A stretch of DNA of 64,000 nucleotides from JACZUI01 sp965216725. GTDB taxonomy: Bacteria; Actinomycetota; Acidimicrobiia; Spongiisociales; ZC4RG35. Below the pieces are notes generated by a model. The model did not search any database, had not been told where the DNA came from, and worked only from the letters and a program-made list of their open reading frames with translations. A program made the position numbers and the translations under genes. Every line of letters starts with the position of its first letter. The stretch's first letter is position 1. The stretch is from contig CBDCGI010000005.1 in assembly GCA_965216725.1 (NCBI GenBank), positions 62,001 through 126,000 of the forward strand. The letters are read 5' to 3'. Positions 1 through 8,124 of the stretch are shown here, in pieces.

Positions 1-221
1 ATCCGCTCCGCTGGGTAGTAGATGTGCGTTTTACTTCATAGGCCGACGTCTGACGCCGGTCTCACCCTTCCCGTCGATCTCTCGACGGAACCTTCACATG
101 TCAAAAGGCCCCTGACTTCGCCCGCCATGTGGGCCGGGGCTGACGGGTCAAGGACCACATCGCCCCACGGCTACCTGAATGGATAGCTCCAGCGGGAGCC
201 AATCTAGAGGTTCGGTACCGG
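1..221. other. Non-coding leader region with hairpins
   Basis: I see no convincing coding sequence here. A perfect 7-bp hairpin (CCGTCGA, loop TCTC, TCGACGG) lies at 71-88, followed by GC-rich complementary segments around 106-140 (GGCCCC with GGGGC, and GCCC with GGGC). It may be a terminator of a gene left of the window or a structured leader of the next gene. There is no T-tract after the hairpin, so simple intrinsic termination is not supported. Confidence 0.3.
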
Positions 222-287
222 GTGAACAAGAAGAAAGTCACTCAATGTCGTCACGGGCGACGCTCCGAGTTGTACGCTTCCCTGGCC

Positions 288-908
288 ATGGATGTTGTCG
301 CCCTCCAGGAGAAGATCACTCGCATCGATGGGGTCGAAGCGGCACGAGTCGTGGGCGGCAAAGGCAGAGTCGCCGAGATTCATGTTCTTGCCCGCCGCAA
401 CAAGACCCCAAAACAGCTCGTACGCGATGTGCAATCACTGAGCCAGGCCCTGTTCGGCCAAGACATCGACCGGCGTGTGGTCTCGGTGGTCCAACTAGCC
501 GACTCCGACCTCGACGGAGGAGTCAGGCCGGCTCTGGTGGACGTTGCGGAGACGCTCGACGGATCACGGGCCGAGGTCAAGGTCACACTCCGCTGGGATG
601 GCCAACTCCTCACCGGGCTGGCCACCGGCGCCGCGGCATCGACGATGCGAGCGCGCCAGGTTGCCGAGGCAACTGTTGACGCGATTCGAGCCGCCACCCA
701 CCCAGACGCCGCATTGGCGGTCAGTTCGATGGACGTGCCGACTCTCGGAAGCCGCAAGGTGGCGGTGGCACAAGTGGTCCTGGTCACCGAGGCCACGGAG
801 AAACACCTGATCGGCGCGGCCTATATCGACGAAGACGAAGCGCGCGCCGTGGTACGTGCGGTGCTGGACGCCCTGAATCGCGTCTTGCCCGACTTGAAGA
901 CCGACTAG
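288..908 (+). CDS. Conserved hypothetical protein, 206 aa
   Basis: I do not recognise this family. The frame stays open from a GTG at 222, but the first 22 codons look poorly conserved in character, so I place the start at ATG 288. The N-terminal 70 residues alternate hydrophobic and charged segments in a small alpha/beta pattern reminiscent of ACT or asp23-like folds. The C-terminal half is Ala/Val-rich with predicted helices and strands. There is no signal peptide or membrane segment, so it is probably cytosolic. It converges with the oxidoreductase gene on the other strand, and their stop codons overlap by 4 bp. Confidence 0.65.
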   Translation: MDVVALQEKITRIDGVEAARVVGGKGRVAEIHVLARRNKTPKQLVRDVQSLSQALFGQDIDRRVVSVVQLADSDLDGGVRPALVDVAETLDGSRAEVKVTLRWDGQLLTGLATGAAASTMRARQVAEATVDAIRAATHPDAALAVSSMDVPTLGSRKVAVAQVVLVTEATEKHLIGAAYIDEDEARAVVRAVLDALNRVLPDLKTD

Positions 909-1918
909 CTGCGAATCTGTCGGATCACCTCCGACTGGGCATCGGGGTCGAGCGACATCACGTTGCCCAGGGCATAGAAGCCGACCCGTTGCAATCTTCC
1001 GGTGCACCGATCCCTGATCGCTTCGCCAAGCTTTTCGATGGGGGCGATCACCGCCACTGCCTCTACGGCCTCGTCGGGCACGACGCCGATCATCTTGTCC
1101 CACTCTCCACGCCTCGACATCGCACGCAGCTCACCGTTGAAGTCCCAATCCTCGGCCTCGAAGATTGGTGCGTAAGACGGCGTTGACCCGTAGAACGAGA
1201 TCTGCTGGCGGATCGGCTCCATCGCCTGCTCCAATTCGGCCTGACTCTCACCGGTGGCAACAAACAGGGCGGTAACACGCTCGACATCGCCAAGGGTGCG
1301 TCCACCTGCCTCAGCGCCCTCTTCGATCTGCGGCAGCACAACATCGTCCAGATAGCGTGCCGTGTGAAACGGGTGGACATGGAAACCATCGCATATCTCC
1401 CCTGCCATCCTCGAGAGGTAAGGGCCTACGCCCGCGATGTAGACCGGAACATCCGGGTGGTTGATCGGACCTGGATCAAAAAAGGGTGTCATCAGAGAGA
1501 ATTGGTAGAACTCACCGTCATAGCGAAGTGGGGTCGACTGTTGCCACGCGTCCCAAATGGCACGCATGGACAGGATGTAGTCGCGAAGACGGGGACCGGG
1601 CTTGTCCCAAGCAGTCGAGAATCGACGGGTGATATGCGCCCTCACCTGGGTTCCAAGTCCGAGCATGAACCTGCCTCGGGACATCCGGGCTAGATCCCAT
1701 GCCACCATCGCCATTGCCATCGGCGACCGAGGAAAGGCCACCGCGATTCCCGTACCCAGCTCGAGATCGGCCCCCACCGACGAGGCCACCGCCAAGGGAA
1801 GAAAAGGGTCGTGCTGAGTCTCGGCGGTGAAGAAACCGTCGAAGCCGATGCTTTTGGCCCGTTGTGCAGCCTCGGCGGCGACCTCGGGGGCGCCTGAGTA
1901 CCAGAAATCCACTTTCAT
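905..1918 (-). CDS. LLM-class F420-dependent oxidoreductase (TIGR03617-like)
   Basis: This 337-aa bacterial luciferase-like TIM-barrel protein is expected to use coenzyme F420 for hydride transfer; the substrate cannot be predicted. Family features are the early strand (KVDFWYSGAP), the ETQHDPFLPLA segment, GTGIAVAFPRSP, and the F420/FMN-site segment RGRFMLGLGTQ followed by the flavin-family region around LRDYILSMRAIW. I chose the MKVDFWY start at 1918; the frame is open further upstream, but that extension is antisense to rlmN and has no family character. A cofC gene at 44.8 kb shows that the genome encodes F420 biosynthesis, which supports the cofactor assignment. Confidence 0.85.
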   Translation of the reverse strand: MKVDFWYSGAPEVAAEAAQRAKSIGFDGFFTAETQHDPFLPLAVASSVGADLELGTGIAVAFPRSPMAMAMVAWDLARMSRGRFMLGLGTQVRAHITRRFSTAWDKPGPRLRDYILSMRAIWDAWQQSTPLRYDGEFYQFSLMTPFFDPGPINHPDVPVYIAGVGPYLSRMAGEICDGFHVHPFHTARYLDDVVLPQIEEGAEAGGRTLGDVERVTALFVATGESQAELEQAMEPIRQQISFYGSTPSYAPIFEAEDWDFNGELRAMSRRGEWDKMIGVVPDEAVEAVAVIAPIEKLGEAIRDRCTGRLQRVGFYALGNVMSLDPDAQSEVIRQIRS

Positions 1919-1964
1919 GAAAGCCAGGTTAGGGGGGCTCGCCGAGCGGGTAGCCTTGGTAGCC

Positions 1965-2288
1965 ATGAATCGAGCCGCAAAGCTGCTGGGAATCATTGGA
2001 GGAGCAATCGCGATCCTTTGGGCCATGCGCGACCGGTTCATCTCGGTCGCGGCGTCTCGCGAACCCGAATCGCCACACTTTCGGGCGGTGACGCCGATCC
2101 GTGTCGGTGACAGGAGCGTCAGTGAGATCGACGGAATAGGGCCCGTCTTCGCCGGCCGTCTCCAGGATGCGGGTCTCGAAACGATCTCAGATTTGGGTGC
2201 GGCGTCTCCCGATCTGGTGGCAGAGGCGGCCGGAGTGTCGGCAGCCCGTGCCCGCGCCTGGATCGAGCAGGCCCGCTCTGTCGACTGA
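1965..2288 (+). CDS. Membrane-anchored helix-hairpin-helix protein
   Basis: This 107-aa protein has an N-terminal hydrophobic helix (about residues 6-21, LLGIIGGAIAILWAM) and a C-terminal helix-hairpin-helix segment (about 50-105: EIDGIGPVFAGRLQDAG, then SPDLVAEAAGVSAARARAWIEQA). Such HhH modules bind DNA non-specifically, or act as protein interaction modules in radC/ComEA-like and ribosomal contexts. I chose ATG 1965 because the codons upstream lie antisense to the oxidoreductase start. It starts 46 bp from the divergent LLM gene and overlaps the 5' end of rlmN, suggesting joint transcription with rlmN. Its function is unknown. Confidence 0.6.
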   Translation: MNRAAKLLGIIGGAIAILWAMRDRFISVAASREPESPHFRAVTPIRVGDRSVSEIDGIGPVFAGRLQDAGLETISDLGAASPDLVAEAAGVSAARARAWIEQARSVD

Positions 2289-3315
2289 CTCGCCGTACCT
2301 GACGGCACCAGAAGCACTCGGCGACCTCCTGGCGGATCAGCCGCCGTATCGCACCCGACAGCTCCAGTACTGGCTCTATCAACAACCCGTGACGGACGCC
2401 GACTCGATGACCAACCTGCCAATGGAGCTGAGGGCAGCGCTGGGGCCCGTGTTGTGGCCATTCGAAGTGGAGGCGCATCAGTCCTCAGATTCAGGCGCAA
2501 CCGTGAAGTGGTTGTTCCGTGCCCGGGACGGTGCCGCCTATGAGGCGGTGCTGATGGGATATCGGAACCGGGTCACCCTCTGCATTTCGAGCCAGGCAGG
2601 CTGTGCACTGGGGTGCACCTTCTGTGCCACGGGTCAGTTCGGCTTCGAGAGGCACCTGGATGCAGGAGAGATCGTGGCCCAGGTTGCCTATGCGCGGGCA
2701 TTCGTGCGCGAGCTCGGTCTCCCGGGATCGCCGGACCGGGTCACCAACGTCGTGTTCATGGGGATGGGCGAGCCGCTGGCCAACTATGAAAGAGTCCGAG
2801 AGGCGATCCGACGCATGGTGGACGTGATGGGAATCTCGGCTCGATCGATCACCGTCTCCACAGTCGGCATGGTCCCCGGGATACGAAAGCTCACCGACGA
2901 CCCGTGGCCCGTATACCTCGCCATCAGCCTCCACGCCGCCGACGACGATCTCCGATCAAGCCTGGTGCCGATCAACAAGAGATACCCGCTGGCCATGCTG
3001 GAGGAGGCGGCCCAGGCATATTTCGATCGCAAGGGAAGACGTATCTCGATCGAGTGGACGATGATCGACGGCATCAACGACACCCCCGATCAGGCCGACA
3101 AACTGGCGGGCATCGCCCTCAGGTTGAGGGCACACGTCAATCTCATCGCTCTGAACCCGACCCCACTCACTGAAATGGCTGCCTCTTCCAAAGCCAGCAT
3201 CCAGTCGTTCGCAAAACGGCTTTCCGACAAAGGGGTCAATGTGACCGTTCGGGACACGAGAGGGCGCGACATCGACGCCGCGTGTGGGCAGCTCAGGGTA
3301 ATTGCTGGCAAATAG
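2248..3315 (+). CDS. rlmN: Dual-specificity 23S rRNA/tRNA adenine-C2 methyltransferase RlmN
   Basis: This radical-SAM enzyme methylates C2 of A2503 in 23S rRNA and of A37 in some tRNAs. The iron-sulfur motif CxxxCxxC is clear (GCALGCTFC, about residues 119-126). The C-terminal catalytic cysteine sits in RDIDAACGQL near residue 346. The GMGEPLANY segment and the SAM-binding strands are present. The length of about 340-355 aa is normal. The start is uncertain: no ATG precedes the conserved N-terminus, so I use GTG 2248, which overlaps the preceding gene by 41 bp; a CTG at 2278 is an alternative. It is probably translationally coupled to the upstream HhH gene. Confidence 0.93.
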   Translation: MPAPGSSRPALSTDSPYLTAPEALGDLLADQPPYRTRQLQYWLYQQPVTDADSMTNLPMELRAALGPVLWPFEVEAHQSSDSGATVKWLFRARDGAAYEAVLMGYRNRVTLCISSQAGCALGCTFCATGQFGFERHLDAGEIVAQVAYARAFVRELGLPGSPDRVTNVVFMGMGEPLANYERVREAIRRMVDVMGISARSITVSTVGMVPGIRKLTDDPWPVYLAISLHAADDDLRSSLVPINKRYPLAMLEEAAQAYFDRKGRRISIEWTMIDGINDTPDQADKLAGIALRLRAHVNLIALNPTPLTEMAASSKASIQSFAKRLSDKGVNVTVRDTRGRDIDAACGQLRVIAGK

Positions 3316-3378
3316 GCCCCCCGTGGGTAGTCTTCTTCGGGCGGAGCGGTTCAGGGGCTGAAGGAGTTGTGCCTTCAC

Positions 3379-4545
3379 ATGCCCAAGCTTCGTCGTACGC
3401 GTGCAGCCGCGGTCACTCTCTCCCTCATCCTGATTGTGGCGACGGTGTCTGTCGATTACACGGTCCAGCAAGGCGACACACTCGGCCGGATTGCCCGCGA
3501 TCAAGGTGTATCGCTGAGTGATCTCATCGAGGCCAACGACATCGACAACCCCAACCTGATCTATCCCGGACAGGTTCTGATCATCCCCGGCGAGGAGGGG
3601 AAACCTCCCGTGATCCACATCGTCAGCAGGGGCGAGACGCTCAACAAGATCGCAGCGAGCTACGGAGTCAGCGCTGCCACCTTGGCCAAGATCAACGAGC
3701 TGTCCAACCCCAATCTGATCTACCCGGGACAGGAGCTCGTCGTCGAAGAAGGTAAGGAGCCCGGAGATCCGGGCAACGGTGGAGCTGGTGGCGGAGGCAC
3801 CAACGACCCCTACCAGGCCACGCGCTCCGGCCGAACCCACATAGTCCGGCGAGGGGAGACCCTCCAGTCGATAGCCGCCCAGTACAAGGGAATCTCAGCT
3901 GCGAACATCCAAAGAGCCAACGGCATGGTCGACGGTCGCATCTACTCGGGAACCCGCCTCTTCCTGGATGGCCCCTCCTTCACTGCCGGGGGTGGGCAGG
4001 GTCAGGCCCAATACCGTGTCGTACGTGGCGATCGGCTCAGTGACATCGCCGCTCGCTTCAACACGTCCGTTGGAGCCATTGCCCGGCTCAACGGCATCCA
4101 GAACGTCAACCAGATTGGAAGTGGCCAGATACTCAAGCTCCCCGGTGGCAAGGGGTCATGGGTTTGCCCGGTTGACTCGGGGACGTTCTTCAACGATTGG
4201 GGCTTCCCTCGTTCGGGTGGCCGCTACCACGAGGGGAACGACATCTTCGCCGCATTTCGGACACCCGTAAGGGCGCCCGTCTCCGGCGTGGTTCAGTTCA
4301 TCACAGGGAGCGTGGGCGGCTACCAATTCACCCTCATGGGAGACGACGGGGCGCGTTATCTCGGAAGCCACATGGACGGTTTCGAGGGCGAGAGCGGGCG
4401 CCGGGTGGAGGCGGGAGAGGTCGTTGGATACATCGGCAACTCAGGCAACGCTGTGGGGACCCGTCCTCACCTCCATTTCGGGATCTACATCGGCGCCCTC
4501 GCCGTCAACCCCTACCCGAGCCTGCAGGCAAACGGCTGCAAATGA
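3379..4545 (+). CDS. Secreted LysM-repeat M23 peptidoglycan endopeptidase
   Basis: This 388-aa exported protein cleaves, or activates cleavage of, peptidoglycan cross-links. The N-terminus is a basic stretch plus hydrophobic signal (about residues 1-25). Four LysM modules follow, at about 26-75, 80-125, 155-205 and 215-260, separated by a Gly-rich linker near 130-145. The C-terminal M23 domain (about 270-388) retains the zinc ligands in YHEGNDI and HLHFGIY. An AAGGAG sequence lies 12 nt before the ATG at 3379; a TTG at 3367 is directly adjacent to it and a less likely start. It is followed by a 1-bp-offset ATGA overlap with a small downstream frame. Confidence 0.9.
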   Translation: MPKLRRTRAAAVTLSLILIVATVSVDYTVQQGDTLGRIARDQGVSLSDLIEANDIDNPNLIYPGQVLIIPGEEGKPPVIHIVSRGETLNKIAASYGVSAATLAKINELSNPNLIYPGQELVVEEGKEPGDPGNGGAGGGGTNDPYQATRSGRTHIVRRGETLQSIAAQYKGISAANIQRANGMVDGRIYSGTRLFLDGPSFTAGGGQGQAQYRVVRGDRLSDIAARFNTSVGAIARLNGIQNVNQIGSGQILKLPGGKGSWVCPVDSGTFFNDWGFPRSGGRYHEGNDIFAAFRTPVRAPVSGVVQFITGSVGGYQFTLMGDDGARYLGSHMDGFEGESGRRVEAGEVVGYIGNSGNAVGTRPHLHFGIYIGALAVNPYPSLQANGCK

Positions 4546-4739
4546 GAGTTCTGAGTGATGCTCAGGCCTGGATCGACGCCGTGCGCGCCCTAGCCGGCCG
4601 CTGGAGCATAAGTCGAGCCCACCGGGCCCATCAGAGGGCGATGCGACCCAGGGTGACACCGCTCCGGCTCATACACGGAGACGAAATCGCCGGTTCCCAC
4701 AACCAACAATGGGATCCACCACTCGACGAGGCGGTTTGA
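4542..4739 (+). CDS. Small unknown protein coupled to the M23 gene
   Basis: A 65-aa frame starts at ATG 4542 and overlaps the stop of the M23 gene in the ATGA arrangement that recurs throughout this window. The product is rich in Arg, Ala and His, with a central basic helix (RSISRAHRAHQRAMRPR-like), and has no signal or membrane segment. I recognise no family. Support is the coupled start and the fact that it fills the gap exactly up to the convergent flavin reductase stop. It could still be a fortuitous open frame in GC-rich DNA. Confidence 0.35.
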   Translation: MRVLSDAQAWIDAVRALAGRWSISRAHRAHQRAMRPRVTPLRLIHGDEIAGSHNQQWDPPLDEAV

Positions 4740-4742
4740 ACT

Positions 4743-5351
4743 TCAGCGAGAGCGGGTGATCTCGAACCGATCCCGCGTGAGGGTGTAGCTGGTGCCCGAC
4801 ATGCGCCCGACAGCGTCGATTACCTCAGGCTTGACTCTCGTCCCGTCAAGGGCGTCTTCACGGACGTGAATCGCCAGCACCTGACCAATGACTAGACGGG
4901 TCGTGGGCTCCTCGCCGAAAGCCAGCATCTCTTCGACCCTGCACTCCAGATTCGCCGGGGCCTCATCGACGAGCGGCGCATCGGTCACCGATCCCGGCAC
5001 CGGAGTAAGGCCTGCGATCGCGAACTCATCGTCGTCGGGGCCGAAGGAGCCCGAGGTGACACTCATCGCTTGAGCCAAGTCGGCGGACACGATGTTCACG
5101 GTGAACTCCCCCGTTTGATTTGCCAGCTCGACCGAGTCCTTGGGCCGATCGGGGTGACGGCCCCCTGAGAACAGGACCATTGGCGGCGAGGTGGAGACTA
5201 CGTTGAAGAACGAGAACGGAGCCAGGTTGTAGCTCCCGTTTGGCCTTCGGGTTCCGATCCAACCAATCGGCCTGGGCACCACGAGGCCGGACAACAGCTT
5301 GTAGCGGTCGCGGCGTTCGCTCCCGTCGAGGGCGAAGAAGGCCTTGTTCAA
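4743..5351 (-). CDS. Flavin reductase-like FMN-binding protein
   Basis: This 202-aa flavin reductase domain (split-barrel FMN-binding fold) typically reduces or binds FMN as a partner of monooxygenases or as a stand-alone reductase. Characteristic segments are VVPRPIGWIGT near residues 24-34, NLAPFSFFNVVSTSPP (about 42-57) and the TGEFTVNIVS strand (about 80-90). It follows the DUF885 gene with a 4-bp overlap (5348-5351), so the two form one transcript on the minus strand. The physiological partner is not evident. Confidence 0.85.
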   Translation of the reverse strand: MNKAFFALDGSERRDRYKLLSGLVVPRPIGWIGTRRPNGSYNLAPFSFFNVVSTSPPMVLFSGGRHPDRPKDSVELANQTGEFTVNIVSADLAQAMSVTSGSFGPDDDEFAIAGLTPVPGSVTDAPLVDEAPANLECRVEEMLAFGEEPTTRLVIGQVLAIHVREDALDGTRVKPEVIDAVGRMSGTSYTLTRDRFEITRSR

Positions 5352-7006
5352 ACCAGGGCCTCACGCAGGTGATCCAGCCGAATTGGCCCCGCCTCGAGCA
5401 TTCTGCGATGGAAGTCGGCGAGGCTGAAGTCGGATCCCTGGTTCTTCATGGCCTCGTCGCGAATGTCGATGATCACTCGCTCGCCGACCTTGTAGGAGAT
5501 TGCCTGGCCCCACCACCCCAGGTACCGCGTCACTTCGGATTTGGCAATGTCGAGGGCCTGCACAGCTACCTGATGCATGTAGTCGACACCGATGTCGTAG
5601 TTCCAGACCTCACCGGCGTGGAGGGGCGCGCTGTCGGGAATCCTCAGCTGGAGGTGGCATCCGATGTCCAGCACGACCCGCACCGCTCGAAACAGCTGGC
5701 TGTTCAGGTAGCCCAGTCGCCACTCTGGATTCTCCAAAAAGCCCAACTCGTCCATGAGACGTTCGGCGTATAGCGCCCAACCTTCTCCGGAACCTGAATA
5801 CCAGATGGCAAGCCGATGGAATCGCGACAACTGCTCACGAAGCAGGGTGACGGTCCCTACCTGGAGGTGGTGGCCGGGAAACCCTTCGTGGTAGGCGGTC
5901 GAGACCTCACCCCAATAAGGAAGACGCTCCCGCTCACCTGGCGCATACCAGATGGATCCCGGCCGTGAGAAGTCCTCAGAGGGTGCGGCATACCAGGCGC
6001 CGAGTGGCCCCCCCGGGGGAGCCACATTGACCGTGACCACCTTGATCTCGTCGGGCACATCGAAGTGTGTTCCGCTCAGTTTGGCGACGGCGTCATTCTG
6101 AAGGCCCTGAACGAAGTCGATGAATGTCTGACGGTCGGGGGCAGAGCGCTCGGGGTCGGTGTCGAGCAGGTGATAGACCTCCTCCAGGGAAAGCCCCGGA
6201 TCGATGAGTCGAGCCGTGGCCCGGGACTCATCAAGCAAGCGAGAGACCTCGCCCCAGCCCCATTCGTATGTCTCCTCGAGGTCGATCTCGGTCCCGAGGA
6301 ACTGGTCGAGATCTTGCAAATAGCGCTCCTCCCCGACGCCGTCCTCGGAACGAGCATGAGGCAGATAGTCGGCCTCGAGCCAGCCTGCGAACTCGGCAGC
6401 AGATGCACGCACCCGTCCCAAAGCCGCGCTCAGAGCCTCAGGGTCGCCTCCTGTGTCGGTCGCCTCCGCCGGGAAGGAAGCGAACCTGTTGTCGTCTGCC
6501 GCGATCTCACGTGCCTGCTGAATCACACTCTCGACCTGGCGTCTGGCCGCAGTCCGGCCTCTGCCCAGACCCACTTCGAGAGACTCTCGATAGCCGGCCA
6601 GCGGCTCGCCGAACGACGCGAAGCGTGCCTGGATGTTGGCCCAGTTCTCGGGTCCGTTCCGAGGCATGAGATCGAATACACCGACCATCCCCTGAAGAGG
6701 GCTAGCGATGTGGTTGAGGTCCTCGACCCAATCTCCCCGATCGAACGAATCGACCCTCTCACCCAGATATGCGGCCATCACCTTGGCAGCTCGGGCCTGC
6801 ACCGGATCAGGATGGTCGAGGTGCTGAATCAGCCGAGATCGAGCCGTTCTCTGCAAGTCGGCGAGCTCCGCCACGTCATCGGGCCCAAATCCTGGCCACC
6901 GATCATCGTGGCCGCTGACACCCATGTAGGTGGCGCCGAGTGGGTTGAGTCTGCAGTAATCGTCGGTGAAGGCGTCTGAGATCTGAAACGGGCTTGGGTC
7001 GGTCAT
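5348..7006 (-). CDS. DUF885-family metallopeptidase-like protein
   Basis: This 552-aa protein belongs to the DUF885 family, related to zinc carboxypeptidases. The diagnostic motif is HEGFPGHHLQ (about residues 365-375), an HExxxGHH variant of the zinc site, with a downstream Glu-rich helix (SGEGWALYAERLMDELG) supplying a further ligand. No signal peptide is visible, so the protein is probably cytosolic. Some relatives are exported lipoproteins; this one is not. It is divergent from the phosphotransferase gene, with only 36 bp between starts, and co-transcribed with the downstream flavin reductase. Confidence 0.85.
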   Translation of the reverse strand: MTDPSPFQISDAFTDDYCRLNPLGATYMGVSGHDDRWPGFGPDDVAELADLQRTARSRLIQHLDHPDPVQARAAKVMAAYLGERVDSFDRGDWVEDLNHIASPLQGMVGVFDLMPRNGPENWANIQARFASFGEPLAGYRESLEVGLGRGRTAARRQVESVIQQAREIAADDNRFASFPAEATDTGGDPEALSAALGRVRASAAEFAGWLEADYLPHARSEDGVGEERYLQDLDQFLGTEIDLEETYEWGWGEVSRLLDESRATARLIDPGLSLEEVYHLLDTDPERSAPDRQTFIDFVQGLQNDAVAKLSGTHFDVPDEIKVVTVNVAPPGGPLGAWYAAPSEDFSRPGSIWYAPGERERLPYWGEVSTAYHEGFPGHHLQVGTVTLLREQLSRFHRLAIWYSGSGEGWALYAERLMDELGFLENPEWRLGYLNSQLFRAVRVVLDIGCHLQLRIPDSAPLHAGEVWNYDIGVDYMHQVAVQALDIAKSEVTRYLGWWGQAISYKVGERVIIDIRDEAMKNQGSDFSLADFHRRMLEAGPIRLDHLREALV

Positions 7007-7042
7007 GGGGCCAGGGTAGAGCTATTGATATCGTGTCCAGTA

Positions 7043-8086
7043 GTGAGCGATCTGATCCCTGTGAGAGACGACGAGGGATTCGATGTCGCTGCCCTCGTAA
7101 CATGGCTGGTGGGCCAGGACAGCCTTCCTCATGAGTCACCCGAAATACTCCAGTTCGGCGGAGGCAAGGCGAATCTGACCTATCTGCTGCGCTTTCCGTC
7201 GGGAGAGGAATTGGTTTTGCGGCGCCCGCCCCTGGGTCCGGTCGCCGCGTCCTCGCATGACATGGGGCGCGAATATCGGGTGCTGTCCCGTCTCTGGAGG
7301 GAGTTCGACAAGGCCCCCCGTGCGCTGGCGCTGTGCGACGACCCCTCGATCATCGGGGCAACCTTTCTGGTTATGGAACGCCGTGACGGAATTGTCGTCC
7401 GGCAGAAAGTACCCGACATCTTCGGTGGCGGTGCTGACACGAACGCCAATCGCGTGCTCTCTAACGCCGTGGTGGAGACCCTCGCCGAGTTCCACGCAGT
7501 CGATCCGGCCTCTTGTGACCTGGATCAGCTGGGCCGACCGGAAGGGTTCCTGAAGCGACAGGTCGATGGGTGGCTCACAAGATGGGACGCCGCCAAGGAT
7601 GATGACAATCCCGTCGCCGATGAGGTAGGCAGGTGGCTGTTGGACCACCTGCCGTCGTCGCCTGAGCCCACCCTCCTCCACAACGATTGGCGTCTGGACA
7701 ATATGGCGGTGAGCTCCGACGATCCAGGCCGCTGCGTCGCCGTGTACGACTGGGACATGGCAACCAGAGGTGACCCCCTCGCCGACCTGGGGACTCTGAT
7801 GGGATCGTGGTTCGACCCGGGCGAGGCCCCCGAAGGTTTGGGCATGATGCCGACCACGGCTCCGGGTTGGATCCCGAGGAGCCAGGCCGTTCAGATGTAC
7901 GGGGACTACTCAGGCCGGGACCTGTCGGCCGTCGACTGGTATCTGGTCTTCGGTTCATGGAAGCTGGCCGTCATCCTCCAGCAGATCTTCATCCGCTGGC
8001 TCCGTGGACAGACCCGGGACCAGAGGTTCGCGGGTCTTGGAGATGGAGCCCGTGTCCTTTTCGAGCTGGCAGCCGAACGCCGGTGA
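7043..8086 (+). CDS. Phosphotransferase (APH/ACAD10-11 type kinase domain)
   Basis: This 347-aa aminoglycoside-phosphotransferase-fold protein is of the subtype found with acyl-CoA metabolism (ACAD10/11 N-terminal domain). It shows the nucleotide-binding strand GGGKANLTYLLRF, the catalytic loop LLHNDWRLDNM (the usual HGDxxxxN with N for G) and the metal-binding DWDMATRGDPLADLG. The substrate is unknown. I chose GTG 7043; an in-frame TTG at 7025 is also possible. The 36-bp gap to the divergent DUF885 gene leaves room only for short overlapping promoters. Confidence 0.85.
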   Translation: MSDLIPVRDDEGFDVAALVTWLVGQDSLPHESPEILQFGGGKANLTYLLRFPSGEELVLRRPPLGPVAASSHDMGREYRVLSRLWREFDKAPRALALCDDPSIIGATFLVMERRDGIVVRQKVPDIFGGGADTNANRVLSNAVVETLAEFHAVDPASCDLDQLGRPEGFLKRQVDGWLTRWDAAKDDDNPVADEVGRWLLDHLPSSPEPTLLHNDWRLDNMAVSSDDPGRCVAVYDWDMATRGDPLADLGTLMGSWFDPGEAPEGLGMMPTTAPGWIPRSQAVQMYGDYSGRDLSAVDWYLVFGSWKLAVILQQIFIRWLRGQTRDQRFAGLGDGARVLFELAAERR

Positions 8087-8113
8087 TTGCTTGCCCCAGA
8101 GTGGGGCCATAAT
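8087..8113 (+). promoter_or_regulatory. Possible promoter/hairpin before the DrrA-like gene
   Basis: A TTGCTT (8087-8092) and a CATAAT (8108-8113) are spaced by 15 bp. Between them lies a perfect GCCCC-AGAGT-GGGGC inverted repeat (8093-8107). Initiation here would place the transcript start within a few bases of ATG 8125, giving a leaderless mRNA. The hairpin could also serve as an operator. Confidence 0.3.
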
Positions 8114-8124
8114 TACCGACTCGC

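Noticed and set aside
97..175. tmRNA or other housekeeping RNA
   Set aside because: A GGGGCTGACGG stretch resembles a tmRNA 5' end, but no matching 3' tRNA-like half or tag-encoding frame is present.
198..216. T-box-like element (GGTACCG motif) upstream of the first gene
   Set aside because: Only a short motif resembles the T-box; no specifier stem or terminator/antiterminator pair is visible, and the downstream gene is not an aminoacyl-tRNA or amino acid gene.
1919..2500. N-terminal extension of the LLM oxidoreductase
   Set aside because: The extension is antisense to rlmN and the HhH gene and carries no family sequence; the true start is at 1918.
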